A stretch of 64,000 bases of DNA, taken from assembly GCF_947490415.1 (NCBI RefSeq), contig NZ_CANLGX010000003.1:310001-374000 (forward strand). The letters are read 5' to 3'. Position numbers and translations under genes: made by a program. The notes under the pieces were generated by a model. That model did not search any database. It was not told the DNA's origin and worked only from the letters and a program-made list of their open reading frames with translations. This DNA is from an uncultured Eudoraea sp. (GTDB lineage: Bacteria; Bacteroidota; Bacteroidia; Flavobacteriales; Flavobacteriaceae). Positions within the stretch are counted from its first letter, which is position 1; every line of letters begins with the position of its first letter. Of this stretch, positions 36,807 to 45,905 are shown piece after piece.

Positions 36807-36836
36807 TTGTATATCAGAAAAATAGTCCCACTTTTG
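36807..36836 (+). promoter_or_regulatory. Promoter of second cold-shock gene
   Basis: TTG (36807-36809), 19-base spacer, CACTTTTG (36829-36836). Spacing and the C at the first -7 position match the first cold-shock promoter. The leader would be about 30 bases long. Confidence 0.6.
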
Positions 36837-36872
36837 CAAACTAATACATATTATAAATTTAATTACATTACA

Positions 36873-37064
36873 ATGAGTAAAGGAACAGTAAAATTTTTCA
36901 ATGATGCCAAAGGATTTGGATTTATCACTGAAGAAGGAGTAGAAAAAGATCACTTTGTACACATTTCTGGATTGGTAGACGAGGTTCGTGAAGGCGACAC
37001 AGTTGAATTTGATTTGCAGGAAGGCAACAAAGGATTAAACGCAGTGAACGTAAAAGTTATCTAA
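36873..37064 (+). CDS. Cold-shock protein (CspA family), second copy
   Basis: A 63-residue cold-shock domain with RNP1 KGFGFI and RNP2 HFVHIS. I use the ATG at 36873 because the preceding in-frame ATG at 36807 lies inside the promoter and would add 22 residues unlike any Csp. The first 22 residues are identical to the copy at 23590, and the C-terminal KGLNAVNVKVI is shared. RNA-chaperone function at low temperature is the family role. A terminator follows 28 bases after the stop. Confidence 0.95.
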   Translation: MSKGTVKFFNDAKGFGFITEEGVEKDHFVHISGLVDEVREGDTVEFDLQEGNKGLNAVNVKVI

Positions 37065-37092
37065 AGTATATACTTTCAAGTTTAATAGAGAG

Positions 37093-37118
37093 CCCGTCAA
37101 TATTGATGGGTTTTTTTA
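37093..37118 (+). terminator. Terminator of second cold-shock gene
   Basis: CCCGTCA pairs with TGATGGG (one G-T pair) and seven T follow. It is nearly the same in form as the terminator at 23810. Confidence 0.85.
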
Positions 37119-37309
37119 TTTATGTCAAAAAAATAATAAGTCTAAATTATTGTTTAGTAATCATTTAAAAGGTATAAAGTAAATATTAAATTTAATCTTT
37201 TTAATAGCAAGCTTATCCAACACCATCACTAAATAACAAGCTCATAGATGCCTTCGAGTAAGAATTTGCGTAATAAATCAATTGGGGCGATTCCCTATTA
37301 ACTTGTGGT

Positions 37310-37317
37310 TATCTTTG
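37310..37317 (+). promoter_or_regulatory. -7 box of helicase gene at 37332
   Basis: TATCTTTG is a perfect TAnnTTTG element ending 14 bases before the ATG. The nearest TTG upstream is about 25 bases away, more than the usual spacing. Confidence 0.45.
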
Positions 37318-37331
37318 CTTAAAATTTTTTT

Positions 37332-38669
37332 ATGTCCAAAACGTTTTCTGATTTAGGTATTAATAAGGCATTACAACAAAGTTTAGCCGATTTACAAATT
37401 TCTGTTCCTACAGATATTCAGGAAAAGATAATTCCTATTGTACTTAATCAAAAAGAAGACCTGGTTGCCCTGGCAAAAACAGGAACGGGTAAAACCGCTG
37501 CTTTTGGGTTGCCTTTGTTGCAGTTAATCGATATTGAAGACACTACTATACAGGTCGTCATATTAGCCCCTACAAGAGAATTAGGGCAACAAATTCATGC
37601 TAACTTAATTTCTTTTGCCTCGCATAGCCTTGCTATTTCTGTAGCGGCGGTATTCGGAGGCATTCCTATAAAACCTCAAATAGAACGTTTAAAGACCACG
37701 ACTCATATTGTCGTGGCTACTCCGGGGCGTTTAGTAGATTTATTAAATCGCGGTGCCATCGTTATCAAAAACCTAAAGTATTTGGTATTGGATGAAGCCG
37801 ATGAAATGGTGAGCGCTTTAAAAGAAGACTTGGATAGTATTGTCAAAGAAATTCCAAAATCAAGAAGAACGCTATTGTTTACCGCCACTATGCCGGGTGC
37901 CATAAAGCAATTGGTTCAAAATTACATGTCTAAACATGTCATACAGGTAGAAGCAGATATGTCTACCGTAGGCCATCAGGGGATCGATCATTACTATATG
38001 GTGGTTGAACCTATAGAAAAATTAGAGGTATTGCTTCATTTTTTAAATAGTAAAGAAGGCGAAAGAGGGATTATCTTTTGTAAAACCAAAGCGGCTGTTA
38101 ATAAACTGGCTAAAAACTTAGCCATTAATAAATTCTCATCCGGAGCCATTCATGGTAGCCTATCTCAAGGCATTCGTGACCGTATTATGGGACAATTCAG
38201 AGCAGGTTCTATAGCTATTTTGGTTGCTACCGATTTAGCCGCCCGTGGCCTTGATGTTAAAGAAATATCGTATGTTGTTAATTATCATCTGCCGGATACT
38301 TATGATGCTTATGTCCACAGAAGCGGCCGTACAGCCAGGGCAGGAGCAAAGGGGCTTTCATTAACTATATTACAAAAAGAAGAAGTTAAAGATATTGCTG
38401 ATTTTGAACAAGAATTGGGTATTGTTTTCGATGAACTTAAAAAAGCAGATGCCCAGAGCATAGAAGAAAACAATGGATTATTATGGGCGAAAAAAATATT
38501 TAAAACCAAACCAAATCGTGCTATTTCAGAAGAATTCAGAAATAAGGTGATGACGGTATTTCATCATTTAACTAAGGAAGAGTTGATAGATAAAGTACTG
38601 GCAAATTATTTGGCGCAAACAAACACGGGTAATCCAAAAACCGGGGATTCTAAAAAGAGTACTAAATAG
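37332..38669 (+). CDS. DEAD-box RNA helicase
   Basis: The 445-residue protein shows [61 protein letters not shown] and HRSGRTARAG. The RSGRTARAG form of motif VI is typical of the DbpA/CsdA-like branch, and the C-terminus (GNPKTGDSKKSTK) is short and basic. It acts on RNA in the cytoplasm. The next helicase gene begins 8 bases after its stop, so these two are probably one operon, an unusual pairing. Confidence 0.93.
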   Translation: MSKTFSDLGINKALQQSLADLQISVPTDIQEKIIPIVLNQKEDLVALAKTGTGKTAAFGLPLLQLIDIEDTTIQVVILAPTRELGQQIHANLISFASHSLAISVAAVFGGIPIKPQIERLKTTTHIVVATPGRLVDLLNRGAIVIKNLKYLVLDEADEMVSALKEDLDSIVKEIPKSRRTLLFTATMPGAIKQLVQNYMSKHVIQVEADMSTVGHQGIDHYYMVVEPIEKLEVLLHFLNSKEGERGIIFCKTKAAVNKLAKNLAINKFSSGAIHGSLSQGIRDRIMGQFRAGSIAILVATDLAARGLDVKEISYVVNYHLPDTYDAYVHRSGRTARAGAKGLSLTILQKEEVKDIADFEQELGIVFDELKKADAQSIEENNGLLWAKKIFKTKPNRAISEEFRNKVMTVFHHLTKEELIDKVLANYLAQTNTGNPKTGDSKKSTK

Positions 38670-38677
38670 CAATCATT

Positions 38678-39991
38678 ATGGCAAATAGTATTAAAGAACA
38701 AGAGGATATTTTAACAAAATTAAATATCCATCAGTTGAATCCAATGCAGGAGGAGGCTATTTCTGTAATCGAAACAACGCCCAATACCATTCTTCTTTCT
38801 CCCACGGGTACAGGAAAAACACTGGCTTTTTTATTACCTCTTATTAAAGCCTTAGATCCCGATTGTAAAGATATACAAGCTCTTATTTTAGTGCCTTCAC
38901 GGGAATTGGCCATACAAATTGAACAGGTGGTACGAACTATGGGATCTGGTTTTAAAGTAAATGCGGTCTATGGCGGTCGACCCATGTCTAAAGACAAAAT
39001 AGAACTTAAACATCTGCCTGCCATTTTAATAGGAACCCCTGGTAGAATTGCAGACCATTTTAGCAACGATCGTTTTACTAAAGACAGCATTAAAACCTTA
39101 ATTCTGGATGAATTTGATAAGTCATTAGAAGTTGGTTTTGAGTCTGAAATGAAACAGATTATCCATCAATTGCCCCATATAAATAAACGTGTATTAACTT
39201 CGGCCACTCAAAGTCTTAAGGTCCCTGGTTTTGTGCGTTTAGACCGGCCTACGACCATCAATTATTTAAAAGAAAAGGTAGTTTCAAAATTGGAGATTAA
39301 AACGGTGATCTCACCAACTAAAAATAAATTACAGACTCTCGTGGATTTAATAGGGCACCTTGGCAATCAACCAGGAATTGTATTCTGTAATCTAAGAGAG
39401 AGTATTGACGAGGTAAGCCATTTTTTAAATAAAAACGATATAAACCACAGCTGTTTTTCCGGCGGTATGGAGCAAAAAGACAGAGAACGTTCTTTAATAA
39501 AATTCAGGAACGGAACGAGCCAGATCCTAATTGCTACAGATTTAGCATCCAGAGGTCTTGATATTCCAGAATTAAAATTTATTATTCATTATGAGCTTCC
39601 TAGAACTGCAGAAGAGTTTACACATAGAAATGGCAGAACGGCCAGAGTAGCTTCTAAAGGAACAGCTTATGTATTGAAATGGGAAAAAGAATACTTGCCG
39701 GATTTTATTAAAAATTCTAAAGTGGCCAACATCTCCAAAAAGACAGTTCGTAAGCCACAATTCTGGGAAACTTTGTTTATTTCCGGGGGTAGAAAAGATA
39801 AAATTTCTAAGGGAGATATTGCAGGACTATTTTTTAAACAGGGGGAAATCACCAAAGACCAATTAGGAAACATAGAACTAAAACAAGATTGTGCGTTTGT
39901 TGCCGTTCCTGTAACTATTGCAGATGAATTGGTGGAAAAGTTAAACAATACACGCTTAAAAAAGAAAAAAGTCCGGGTTACAGTTTTATAA
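38678..39991 (+). CDS. DEAD-box RNA helicase, DEFD variant
   Basis: This 437-residue helicase has the core motifs SPTGTGKTLAF, VPSRELAIQI, TPGRIADHF, TSAT, ATDLASRGLDI and HRNGRTAR. Motif II is DEFD (LILDEFDKSLE), and motif III is TSAT. The C-terminal ~90 residues form a small folded extension (ISGGRKDKISKGDIAGLFFK, then AFVAVPVTIADELVEKLNNT) resembling the DbpA RNA-binding domain that recognises 23S rRNA. A DbpA-like role in large-subunit assembly is therefore plausible. It is cotranscribed with the preceding helicase. Confidence 0.92.
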   Translation: MANSIKEQEDILTKLNIHQLNPMQEEAISVIETTPNTILLSPTGTGKTLAFLLPLIKALDPDCKDIQALILVPSRELAIQIEQVVRTMGSGFKVNAVYGGRPMSKDKIELKHLPAILIGTPGRIADHFSNDRFTKDSIKTLILDEFDKSLEVGFESEMKQIIHQLPHINKRVLTSATQSLKVPGFVRLDRPTTINYLKEKVVSKLEIKTVISPTKNKLQTLVDLIGHLGNQPGIVFCNLRESIDEVSHFLNKNDINHSCFSGGMEQKDRERSLIKFRNGTSQILIATDLASRGLDIPELKFIIHYELPRTAEEFTHRNGRTARVASKGTAYVLKWEKEYLPDFIKNSKVANISKKTVRKPQFWETLFISGGRKDKISKGDIAGLFFKQGEITKDQLGNIELKQDCAFVAVPVTIADELVEKLNNTRLKKKKVRVTVL

Positions 39992-40037
39992 AGTTGATCT
40001 TTTTTTAAAGTAAGAACTGAACCAGGGGGGCGGCATC

Positions 40038-40081
40038 GATATAAAACGCTAATATGTTGTTATATCTGATACTATATCAAA
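40038..40081. repeat. Intergenic hairpin repeat A, copy 1
   Basis: 44 bases starting GATATAAAAC and ending TATATCAAA match 45906-45949 at 37 of 44 positions by eye. In both, GATATAA pairs with TTATATC over a 15-base loop. It lies between the DbpA-like helicase and a DoxX-like gene. Confidence 0.65.
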
Positions 40082-40202
40082 ATGCAAAGTTACCAATAAT
40101 GCTTAGTTCATTTTCCCTGCTGTTTTGGTTATTTTTAAATTTAGACAGTAGTAGATAGCGTAAGTTTATTTTACTTTTTGTATATTTTCTAAAAATTGAA
40201 TA

Positions 40203-40568
40203 ATGGAATATCTGTCTATTGCGTTTCAACTCATTGTAGGTGTTAGTATATTAAATGTCTGGCTTATTCAAGCCAATAAAGCCACACCATGGCGAGGAGG
40301 TAGCGCTACAACAATCAAAGAGGAATTTGCAGCGTACGGTTTACCGGAGTGGAGCCTTTATGTTATTGGATTTTTAAAAGTGGCTCTGGCTATTGCGCTT
40401 ATTAGTGCTATTTGGTTTCCTGTTCTTTTAAAACCGGCAACTTTAGGCCTTGCTTTTCTATTAACAGGTTCTGTACTGATGCATTTTAAAATCAAAGATC
40501 CAATTAAAAAATCTTTTCCTGCATTTTTATTTTTAGTAATGTGTTTGTTTTTAGCTTTTGTGGTTTAA
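40203..40568 (+). CDS. DoxX-like membrane protein
   Basis: The 121-residue protein has about four membrane helices (AFQLIVGVSILNVWLI, WSLYVIGFLKVALAIALIS, TLGLAFLLTGSVLMHFKI, FPAFLFLVMCLFLAFV) and the polar loop FAAYGLPEW characteristic of DoxX-like proteins. DoxX-family members associate with thiosulfate or quinone oxidation in some bacteria, but many are unassigned. It converges on a second DoxX-like gene 12 bases away on the opposite strand. Confidence 0.68.
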   Translation: MEYLSIAFQLIVGVSILNVWLIQANKATPWRGGSATTIKEEFAAYGLPEWSLYVIGFLKVALAIALISAIWFPVLLKPATLGLAFLLTGSVLMHFKIKDPIKKSFPAFLFLVMCLFLAFVV

Positions 40569-40580
40569 ATTGACCACAGT

Positions 40581-40928
40581 TTATAGGCTTTTTAGTAGTG
40601 CTATCGCTATATATGCATTTATTATGGCGTAGATAATGGAAGGAGCAGATTGAACCACAGAATCTTTGATCTTCAGGCGAACACCAAATCCCAAAATCAT
40701 TAATAAGGATAATCCTATTGCACTCACAATACCCAAAATAGGCAGGTATACGAAACCAAAGCTAAGTCCAAAAGCACCCAAAATCTGCAATGCACCAATC
40801 AGCCGTTGCTGTTTGCTAAGTCCGTAACGGACAAATTCTGTCCGCATATAATTTGTTAAAAAACAACTAATTCCAAAAAATAAAAATGATATAGTAGAAA
40901 AAAATACTAAGGAAGTTAATACGGTCAT
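40581..40928 (-). CDS. DoxX-like membrane protein, convergent partner
   Basis: A 115-residue four-helix membrane protein. It has the DoxX-like pattern of an early FFGISCFLTNYM helix, a loop FVRYGLSKQQRLIGALQIL, and two Gly-rich helices (GLSFGFVYLPILGIVSAIGL). It is about the same size as the gene at 40203 and has the comparable RYGL/AYGL loop. The two are in tail-to-tail orientation. Function is not known. Confidence 0.62.
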   Translation of the reverse strand: MTVLTSLVFFSTISFLFFGISCFLTNYMRTEFVRYGLSKQQRLIGALQILGAFGLSFGFVYLPILGIVSAIGLSLLMILGFGVRLKIKDSVVQSAPSIIYAIINAYIAIALLKSL

Positions 40929-41571
40929 AGCAATGATAAAAGTAGGTGATTTTGGGTTACTGTTTAAGAATTACTACGAATCTATCTAAATAGCTAAGTG
41001 AAGAGCTGATATTATATCAAATATTTGGTATGCTCCTTTTTATACTATACACTTATTTGAACCATAATTCACCTTCATTACATTAGGGCGGACAAGTTGT
41101 ACGCCGTTATGCAAGCCGCCGCAGTGGAAGGGAAGAGGGGTAACTTGAGCATTAGAATAAAAGCAGGGCAGAGCGTTAAGTAAAATTCTGACATACCTTT
41201 TTAGCGAATGAGTCAAAAGGCGCGAGGTAAGGCTACAGTTTCTTTAAAAAAATTTATCCACAAGTTTCGTCTTCATTGCTAATGGAAACGCTTGCGGTTC
41301 ACGGGCACCTATTTATTAAAATTGAGTGTGCGAGTAAACACTATTTATCCGACTACGCATATGTCATCCGAAGCTCAAAGAGCGTAGGAGAGAGGAGGGA
41401 GGCATAATATTAATTGTTGTACCGTTAATTAATATTGCTTTTAATTAGTATTATTCTATCAATATAAGAAAAGTGTTATCTTTTGAATTTACAGAGCAAA
41501 TTTATTGTATAATACAATCCAGCGTTTCAAAAATGCTAATTTTTAAAGACACAACCATTATAACTACAACT
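40929..41571. other. 643-base intergenic region with repeat fragments
   Basis: No gene is supported here. It contains a partial copy of the long form of repeat A (41001-41072, sharing ATTATATCAAATA and the TTGAAC-ATAATT end with 45939-45998), the first copy of repeat B, and a locally GC-richer segment at 41090-41140. A 6-bp CTACGC/GCGTAG pair spans about 41354-41385. The promoter of the large Asp-box gene must be near 41460-41560. Confidence 0.5.
41141..41245. repeat. Intergenic repeat B, copy 1
   Basis: It starts with TAACTTGAGC and, 8 bases on, shares 16 identical bases (AAAAGCAGGGCAGAGC at 41159-41174) with copy 2 at 44640-44655. Similarity continues through TTCTG, ACCTTT, and a GAATGAG/GATGAG stretch. 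The copy lies about 330 bases before the start of the Asp-box gene. Confidence 0.72.
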
Positions 41572-44500
41572 ATGAGAATCTTCATTCTAACCCTTTCCCT
41601 TTTATTATCCATTCAGTCATTCTCACAAATCGACAAATCTTATTATCAGGATTTAGAATATAGAATGATTGGACCCTTTCGTGGTGGTCGAACAGTAGGT
41701 GCGGTTGGTATTCCTTCTCAACCAAATGTATTCTTTATAGGTGTGAATAATGGAGGTGTATGGAAAACAGATGATTATGGTCGTACATGGAATCCAATTT
41801 TTGATGACGTTCCAACTGGCTCCGTAGGAGATTTAGCGGTCTCTCCATCACATCCAAATGTTATTTATGTAGGAACCGGTGAAGGGCTTCATAGACCAGA
41901 CCTTGCAGTAGGTGATGGTATGTTTAAATCAGTCGATGGTGGTAAGAATTGGCAGCATCTAGGTTTAAACGACATTCAGCAAATTAGCCGAGTGATCGTG
42001 CATCCAACTAATCCAGACATTGTTTATGTGGCTGGTTTAGGCCATCCTTATGGCGCAAATGAAATGCGTGGTATTTTTAGATCTAATGATGGTGGAAAAA
42101 CATGGAAAAAAACCTTATACATAAACCATAATACCGGAGCTATTCAAGTTGAAATGGATCCGAATAATCCTGATATCTTATTTGCCGATATGTGGGAACA
42201 CCAGGAAGGGCCCTGGGAAAATGCAAAATTTTCCGGACCAAATAGTGGCTTATACAAATCTACGGATGGTGGAGAAACATGGCGAAATATCGTAAAAGGA
42301 CTACCTGGAGCTAATCAGGGGTTAGGAAGAATAGGAGTTGCCATAGCACTCAGCAATTCAAAACGCATGTATGCTACAGTTGATGCAAGAGAAAATGGTG
42401 GTGTTTATAAAAGTGATGATGCTGGTGAAAGCTGGAAATTGATTACAACTGAAAACCGTCTTTGGGGAAGAGGCAGTGATTTTGCAGAAATTAAAGTACA
42501 TCCGAAAAATGAAAATATTGTTTTTGTAGGGAATATAGCGTCATACAAATCTGAAGATGGTGGAAAAACATGGACTTCTATAAAAGGAGCGCCTGGAGGA
42601 GACGATTATCATCGTATATGGATTAATCCAATGCATCCAGAAATCATGCTTTTCGCTGCAGATCAAGGAGGCGTTGTCACTGTAAATGGTGGAAAAACAT
42701 GGAGTTCATGGTATAACCAACCAACAGCACAATTGTATCATGTATCAACTGACAATCAATTTCCTTATTGGGTGTATGGTGGTCAACAAGAAAGCGGAGC
42801 CATTGGTGTTTCAAGTAGGAGTAATGGCGGTCAAATCTCGTTTAGGGAATTCATGGGAGTAGGTGCAGACGAATATGCGTATGTAGCTCCGGATCCTTTA
42901 GATTCAAACATCATTTATGGTGGACGCGTTATTAGGTTCAATAAAAAAACTGGACAGTCACAATATGTTGGTCCTGAAGTTTTGCGCTCAGGAAAATTTA
43001 GATATATACGTACGATGCCATTGTTATTTCATCCCGCAGATAATAGTATGTTACTATTTGGAACCAATGTTGTTTGGAAAACTCATGATGGAGGACAAAG
43101 TTGGGAACAAATCAGTGAAGACCTAACAAGAAAACAACCAGAAGTGCCATCTAGTGTTGGTGATTACAAAACTGTTGCTATGAAAACTATGCCACAACGT
43201 GCTATAGTGTACGCAATAGGACCTTCGCCTCTTGATAAAAATATTATTTGGGCAGGAACAGACGATGGCCTAGTGCATGTTACGCTTGATGGTGGAAAAA
43301 CATGGAAAGATGTAACACCTTCAACAATTACTTCATGGGACAAAATTTCACAAATTGATGCAAGTCATTTTAATAAAGGAACAGCTTATGTTGCCGTGAA
43401 TGCCATTAGAAAAGATGACATGCAGCCACATATTTACAAAACACATGATTTCGGAAAAACATGGCAAGAAGTAGTTTCAGGAATGAACCCTTCTGGTCCT
43501 GTGAACACAGTGCGTGAAGACCCTCTGCAAATAGGATTGCTGTTTGCTGGAACTGAGCGTGAAGTTTATTTTTCATCAAATGATGGTGAATCTTGGCAAT
43601 CCCTCAGAATGAATATGCCAGCATCATCTATTCGAGATTTGGTAATTCATGATAATGATTTAGTTATTGGTACACATGGCCGCTCTATTTGGATTTTAGA
43701 TGATTTTAGTCCTTTGAGGGAGTTGGCAAGTTTGACTACGAAAAGCGCGCATTTATTTGAGCCCAGCGATGCTTATCGTGTTCGTTTTAATATGTTTAGC
43801 GACACACCGTTACCACCAGAGGAACCAACCGGACAAAATCCTCCAGATGGTGCCATAATCGATTATTATTTAGGCTCAAATATAAATAAAGTCGAACTCA
43901 AAATTTTTGATCAAAAAGGGATTGCGGTCAATAGCTTTTCAAGTGACGATCTTGAGGAAGTTTTAGATTCTACAAAAATGCAACATCCAACGTATTGGAA
44001 GCGACCATTTCAAGGGTTGTCTGGTGAAGGAGGTCATCAACGTTTTGTATGGAATTTACGTTACAAAGAACCAAGGGGCGCTAACAGAGGCTATGCCATT
44101 GCGGCGGTTCAATACAATACAGAAAGTGGTCCGGTAGGCCCTTTTGTAGCTCCTGGAGAATACAAGATTCAACTAAAAGTAAATGGTAATATCACAGAAA
44201 GAAGCTTGACGGTTAAATTAGATCCTCGTTCTGAGGTGAGTAATGAGGCTCTTACCTTACAAACTGACCTGTCTATGCAGTGCTATACTAATTATGAGAC
44301 ACTGCAACTAATCAGAGAATCTATTGACGACATGCTGACTGCAAAAAGTAGCGAACAAGAGGCGCTTTTAGAATTTAGAGGTAAAGGAGCTCCAAATAAT
44401 GGCGATATTATTTACGGAAGTATTTATCAATCGGATCTGGAAAATGAAACGATTGTTGGCCTTCAATCTAAATTACTCTATCTGTTGAATGTATTGCAGA

Positions 44501-44601
44501 ATACTGATGCAAAACCAACTAAAAAAACTCAAGAAGCATCGGACATATTAAATAAACGCGTTACTGAAATGGCGTCCGTTTGGAAATCTATCGACAATTA
44601 G
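41572..44601 (+). CDS. Large secreted Asp-box (BNR/sortilin-like) beta-propeller protein
   Basis: The start at 41572 gives a 1,009-residue precursor with a good signal peptide (MRIFILTLSLLLSIQSFSQ); the frame opens earlier, but the added residues look non-coding. At least ten Asp-box motifs of the form S/DxGGxTW (DDYGRTW, SVDGGKNW, SNDGGKTW, STDGGETW, DDAGESW) build a VPS10/sortilin-like propeller, about residues 30-720. The C-terminal 290 residues hold a beta-sandwich and a helical tail. These proteins are often labelled glycosyl hydrolases, but I see no catalytic site. It is flanked on both sides by repeat B. The protein at 56923-60165 is a distant paralogue. Confidence 0.83.
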   Translation: MRIFILTLSLLLSIQSFSQIDKSYYQDLEYRMIGPFRGGRTVGAVGIPSQPNVFFIGVNNGGVWKTDDYGRTWNPIFDDVPTGSVGDLAVSPSHPNVIYVGTGEGLHRPDLAVGDGMFKSVDGGKNWQHLGLNDIQQISRVIVHPTNPDIVYVAGLGHPYGANEMRGIFRSNDGGKTWKKTLYINHNTGAIQVEMDPNNPDILFADMWEHQEGPWENAKFSGPNSGLYKSTDGGETWRNIVKGLPGANQGLGRIGVAIALSNSKRMYATVDARENGGVYKSDDAGESWKLITTENRLWGRGSDFAEIKVHPKNENIVFVGNIASYKSEDGGKTWTSIKGAPGGDDYHRIWINPMHPEIMLFAADQGGVVTVNGGKTWSSWYNQPTAQLYHVSTDNQFPYWVYGGQQESGAIGVSSRSNGGQISFREFMGVGADEYAYVAPDPLDSNIIYGGRVIRFNKKTGQSQYVGPEVLRSGKFRYIRTMPLLFHPADNSMLLFGTNVVWKTHDGGQSWEQISEDLTRKQPEVPSSVGDYKTVAMKTMPQRAIVYAIGPSPLDKNIIWAGTDDGLVHVTLDGGKTWKDVTPSTITSWDKISQIDASHFNKGTAYVAVNAIRKDDMQPHIYKTHDFGKTWQEVVSGMNPSGPVNTVREDPLQIGLLFAGTEREVYFSSNDGESWQSLRMNMPASSIRDLVIHDNDLVIGTHGRSIWILDDFSPLRELASLTTKSAHLFEPSDAYRVRFNMFSDTPLPPEEPTGQNPPDGAIIDYYLGSNINKVELKIFDQKGIAVNSFSSDDLEEVLDSTKMQHPTYWKRPFQGLSGEGGHQRFVWNLRYKEPRGANRGYAIAAVQYNTESGPVGPFVAPGEYKIQLKVNGNITERSLTVKLDPRSEVSNEALTLQTDLSMQCYTNYETLQLIRESIDDMLTAKSSEQEALLEFRGKGAPNNGDIIYGSIYQSDLENETIVGLQSKLLYLLNVLQNTDAKPTKKTQEASDILNKRVTEMASVWKSIDN

Positions 44602-44941
44602 TTAAAAATGTACCACGTCCTGTAACTTGAGCTTTGGATAAAAGCAGGGCAGAGCATATAGAAAAGTTCTGGCAGACCTTTATAGAGATGAGCCAGATGG
44701 TACGCAGTAAGAGTAAAATGTTGTCTTGGCTTTATGAAAATTTAAAAGAATCAGAATTTAATTCTATTCTAAAGTATATATTTATAAAATATTTGTAAGT
44801 GAAATGTACTATGATAGTCATATTTAGTGCTTGACAGGAGGAATACTAAGATACTAGTTATCAATAAGGTGTTTATTTTCTTATCGATTCTATTTCTGAT
44901 AAAAATTGATTTATTAAAAATCTTAACAATCTATTGAATTT
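44602..44941. other. Intergenic region carrying repeat B copy 2, 340 bases
   Basis: The first third is repeat B. The remainder (about 44730-44941) is AT-rich and should carry the fabD promoter; TATTGATTTATT-like sequence near 44905 is suggestive only. No gene is visible. Confidence 0.45.
44623..44725. repeat. Intergenic repeat B, copy 2
   Basis: The copy begins TAACTTGAGC only 22 bases after the stop of the Asp-box gene and includes the same 16-base core as copy 1. Both copies lie in the same orientation, so they flank the gene as direct repeats about 3.5 kb apart. Confidence 0.72.
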
Positions 44942-45817
44942 ATGCATGCATACTTATTCCCCGGTCAAGGCACTCAATTTCCGGGTATGGGAAAAGAGTT
45001 ATTTGAAAAATCCAAATTGGCTCAAGAATATTTTAAAAGAGCCAATGATATTTTAGGATTTTCAATTACTGATGTCATGTTTGAAGGATCTGCTAAAGAT
45101 TTGAAACAAACAAAGTTTGCCCAACCGGCAATTTTTTTACATTCATATATTCTGACAAAAACGCTTGGAAATGAATTCAAACCCGATATGGTTGCCGGGC
45201 ATTCTTTGGGTGAGATATCAGCTTTGGCTGCCATTGGATCTTTAGATTTTGAATCGGCCCTGAAACTTATATCCAAGCGTGCTTCTCTTATGCAAAAAGT
45301 TTGTGAACACGAAAATACAGGTATGGCAGTTGTGGTTGGATTATATGATGTTATCGTCAAGGATATCTGTAATCAGATAGACGGAGTAGTTGTTCCTGCT
45401 AATTACAACGCTCTAAATCAAGTTGTTATTTCAGGTGAAATGAAGGCTCTAAAAGAAGCTTGTGAAAAATTAAGACCAGCTGCTACTAGAGTGGTAAATT
45501 TACCTGTAAGCGGAGCATTTCATTCTCCCTTTATGGAGCCAATAATTGAAGAGTTTAGATTAGCTGTTGAGGAAACAGAATTCAAAAAGCCTATTTACCC
45601 AATTTATCAGAATGTCACAGCACGACCAAGTGGCGATATAGAATTAATTAAGGAAAATTTAATCAATCAATTGACGCATCCGGTAATGTGGAGGCATACA
45701 ATTCTCCACATGATAGAGGATGGAGCAACTGAGTTTACAGAAATTGGCCCTGGACACTTTTTAAGAGGGCTTGTTAGGCAAATTAATAAAAATATGAAAA
45801 CATACGGAATTTCGTAG
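44942..45817 (+). CDS. fabD: Malonyl-CoA:ACP transacylase (FabD)
   Basis: The 291-residue enzyme begins FPGQGTQFPGMG and has the catalytic GHSLGE with Ser 88, and His 194 in AFHSPFM. It moves malonyl groups from CoA to acyl carrier protein for fatty-acid synthesis in the cytoplasm. Length and motifs are intact. It is isolated: no other fab gene lies nearby, and repeat A copy 2 follows its stop by about 70 bases. Flavobacteria often carry fabD apart from the fab cluster. Confidence 0.94.
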   Translation: MHAYLFPGQGTQFPGMGKELFEKSKLAQEYFKRANDILGFSITDVMFEGSAKDLKQTKFAQPAIFLHSYILTKTLGNEFKPDMVAGHSLGEISALAAIGSLDFESALKLISKRASLMQKVCEHENTGMAVVVGLYDVIVKDICNQIDGVVVPANYNALNQVVISGEMKALKEACEKLRPAATRVVNLPVSGAFHSPFMEPIIEEFRLAVEETEFKKPIYPIYQNVTARPSGDIELIKENLINQLTHPVMWRHTILHMIEDGATEFTEIGPGHFLRGLVRQINKNMKTYGIS

Positions 45818-45905
45818 TTTTCAGTAAAACGGCTTTGATATACGCGATAAGAAGTGATTACCGAGTAGGTGATTACTTTTTACGGTGAGCTGATGCGGTT
45901 GCGAA

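Noticed and set aside
41095-41120. Possible integron attC-like or recombination site near GTTGTACGCCGTTATGC
   Set aside because: No integrase gene, no paired R/L boxes with the expected spacing and no cassette array; a chance resemblance cannot be excluded.
41340-41420. Apparent structured RNA (CTACGC/GCGTAG)
   Set aside because: Only a 6-bp pair is visible and no family or terminator accompanies it.
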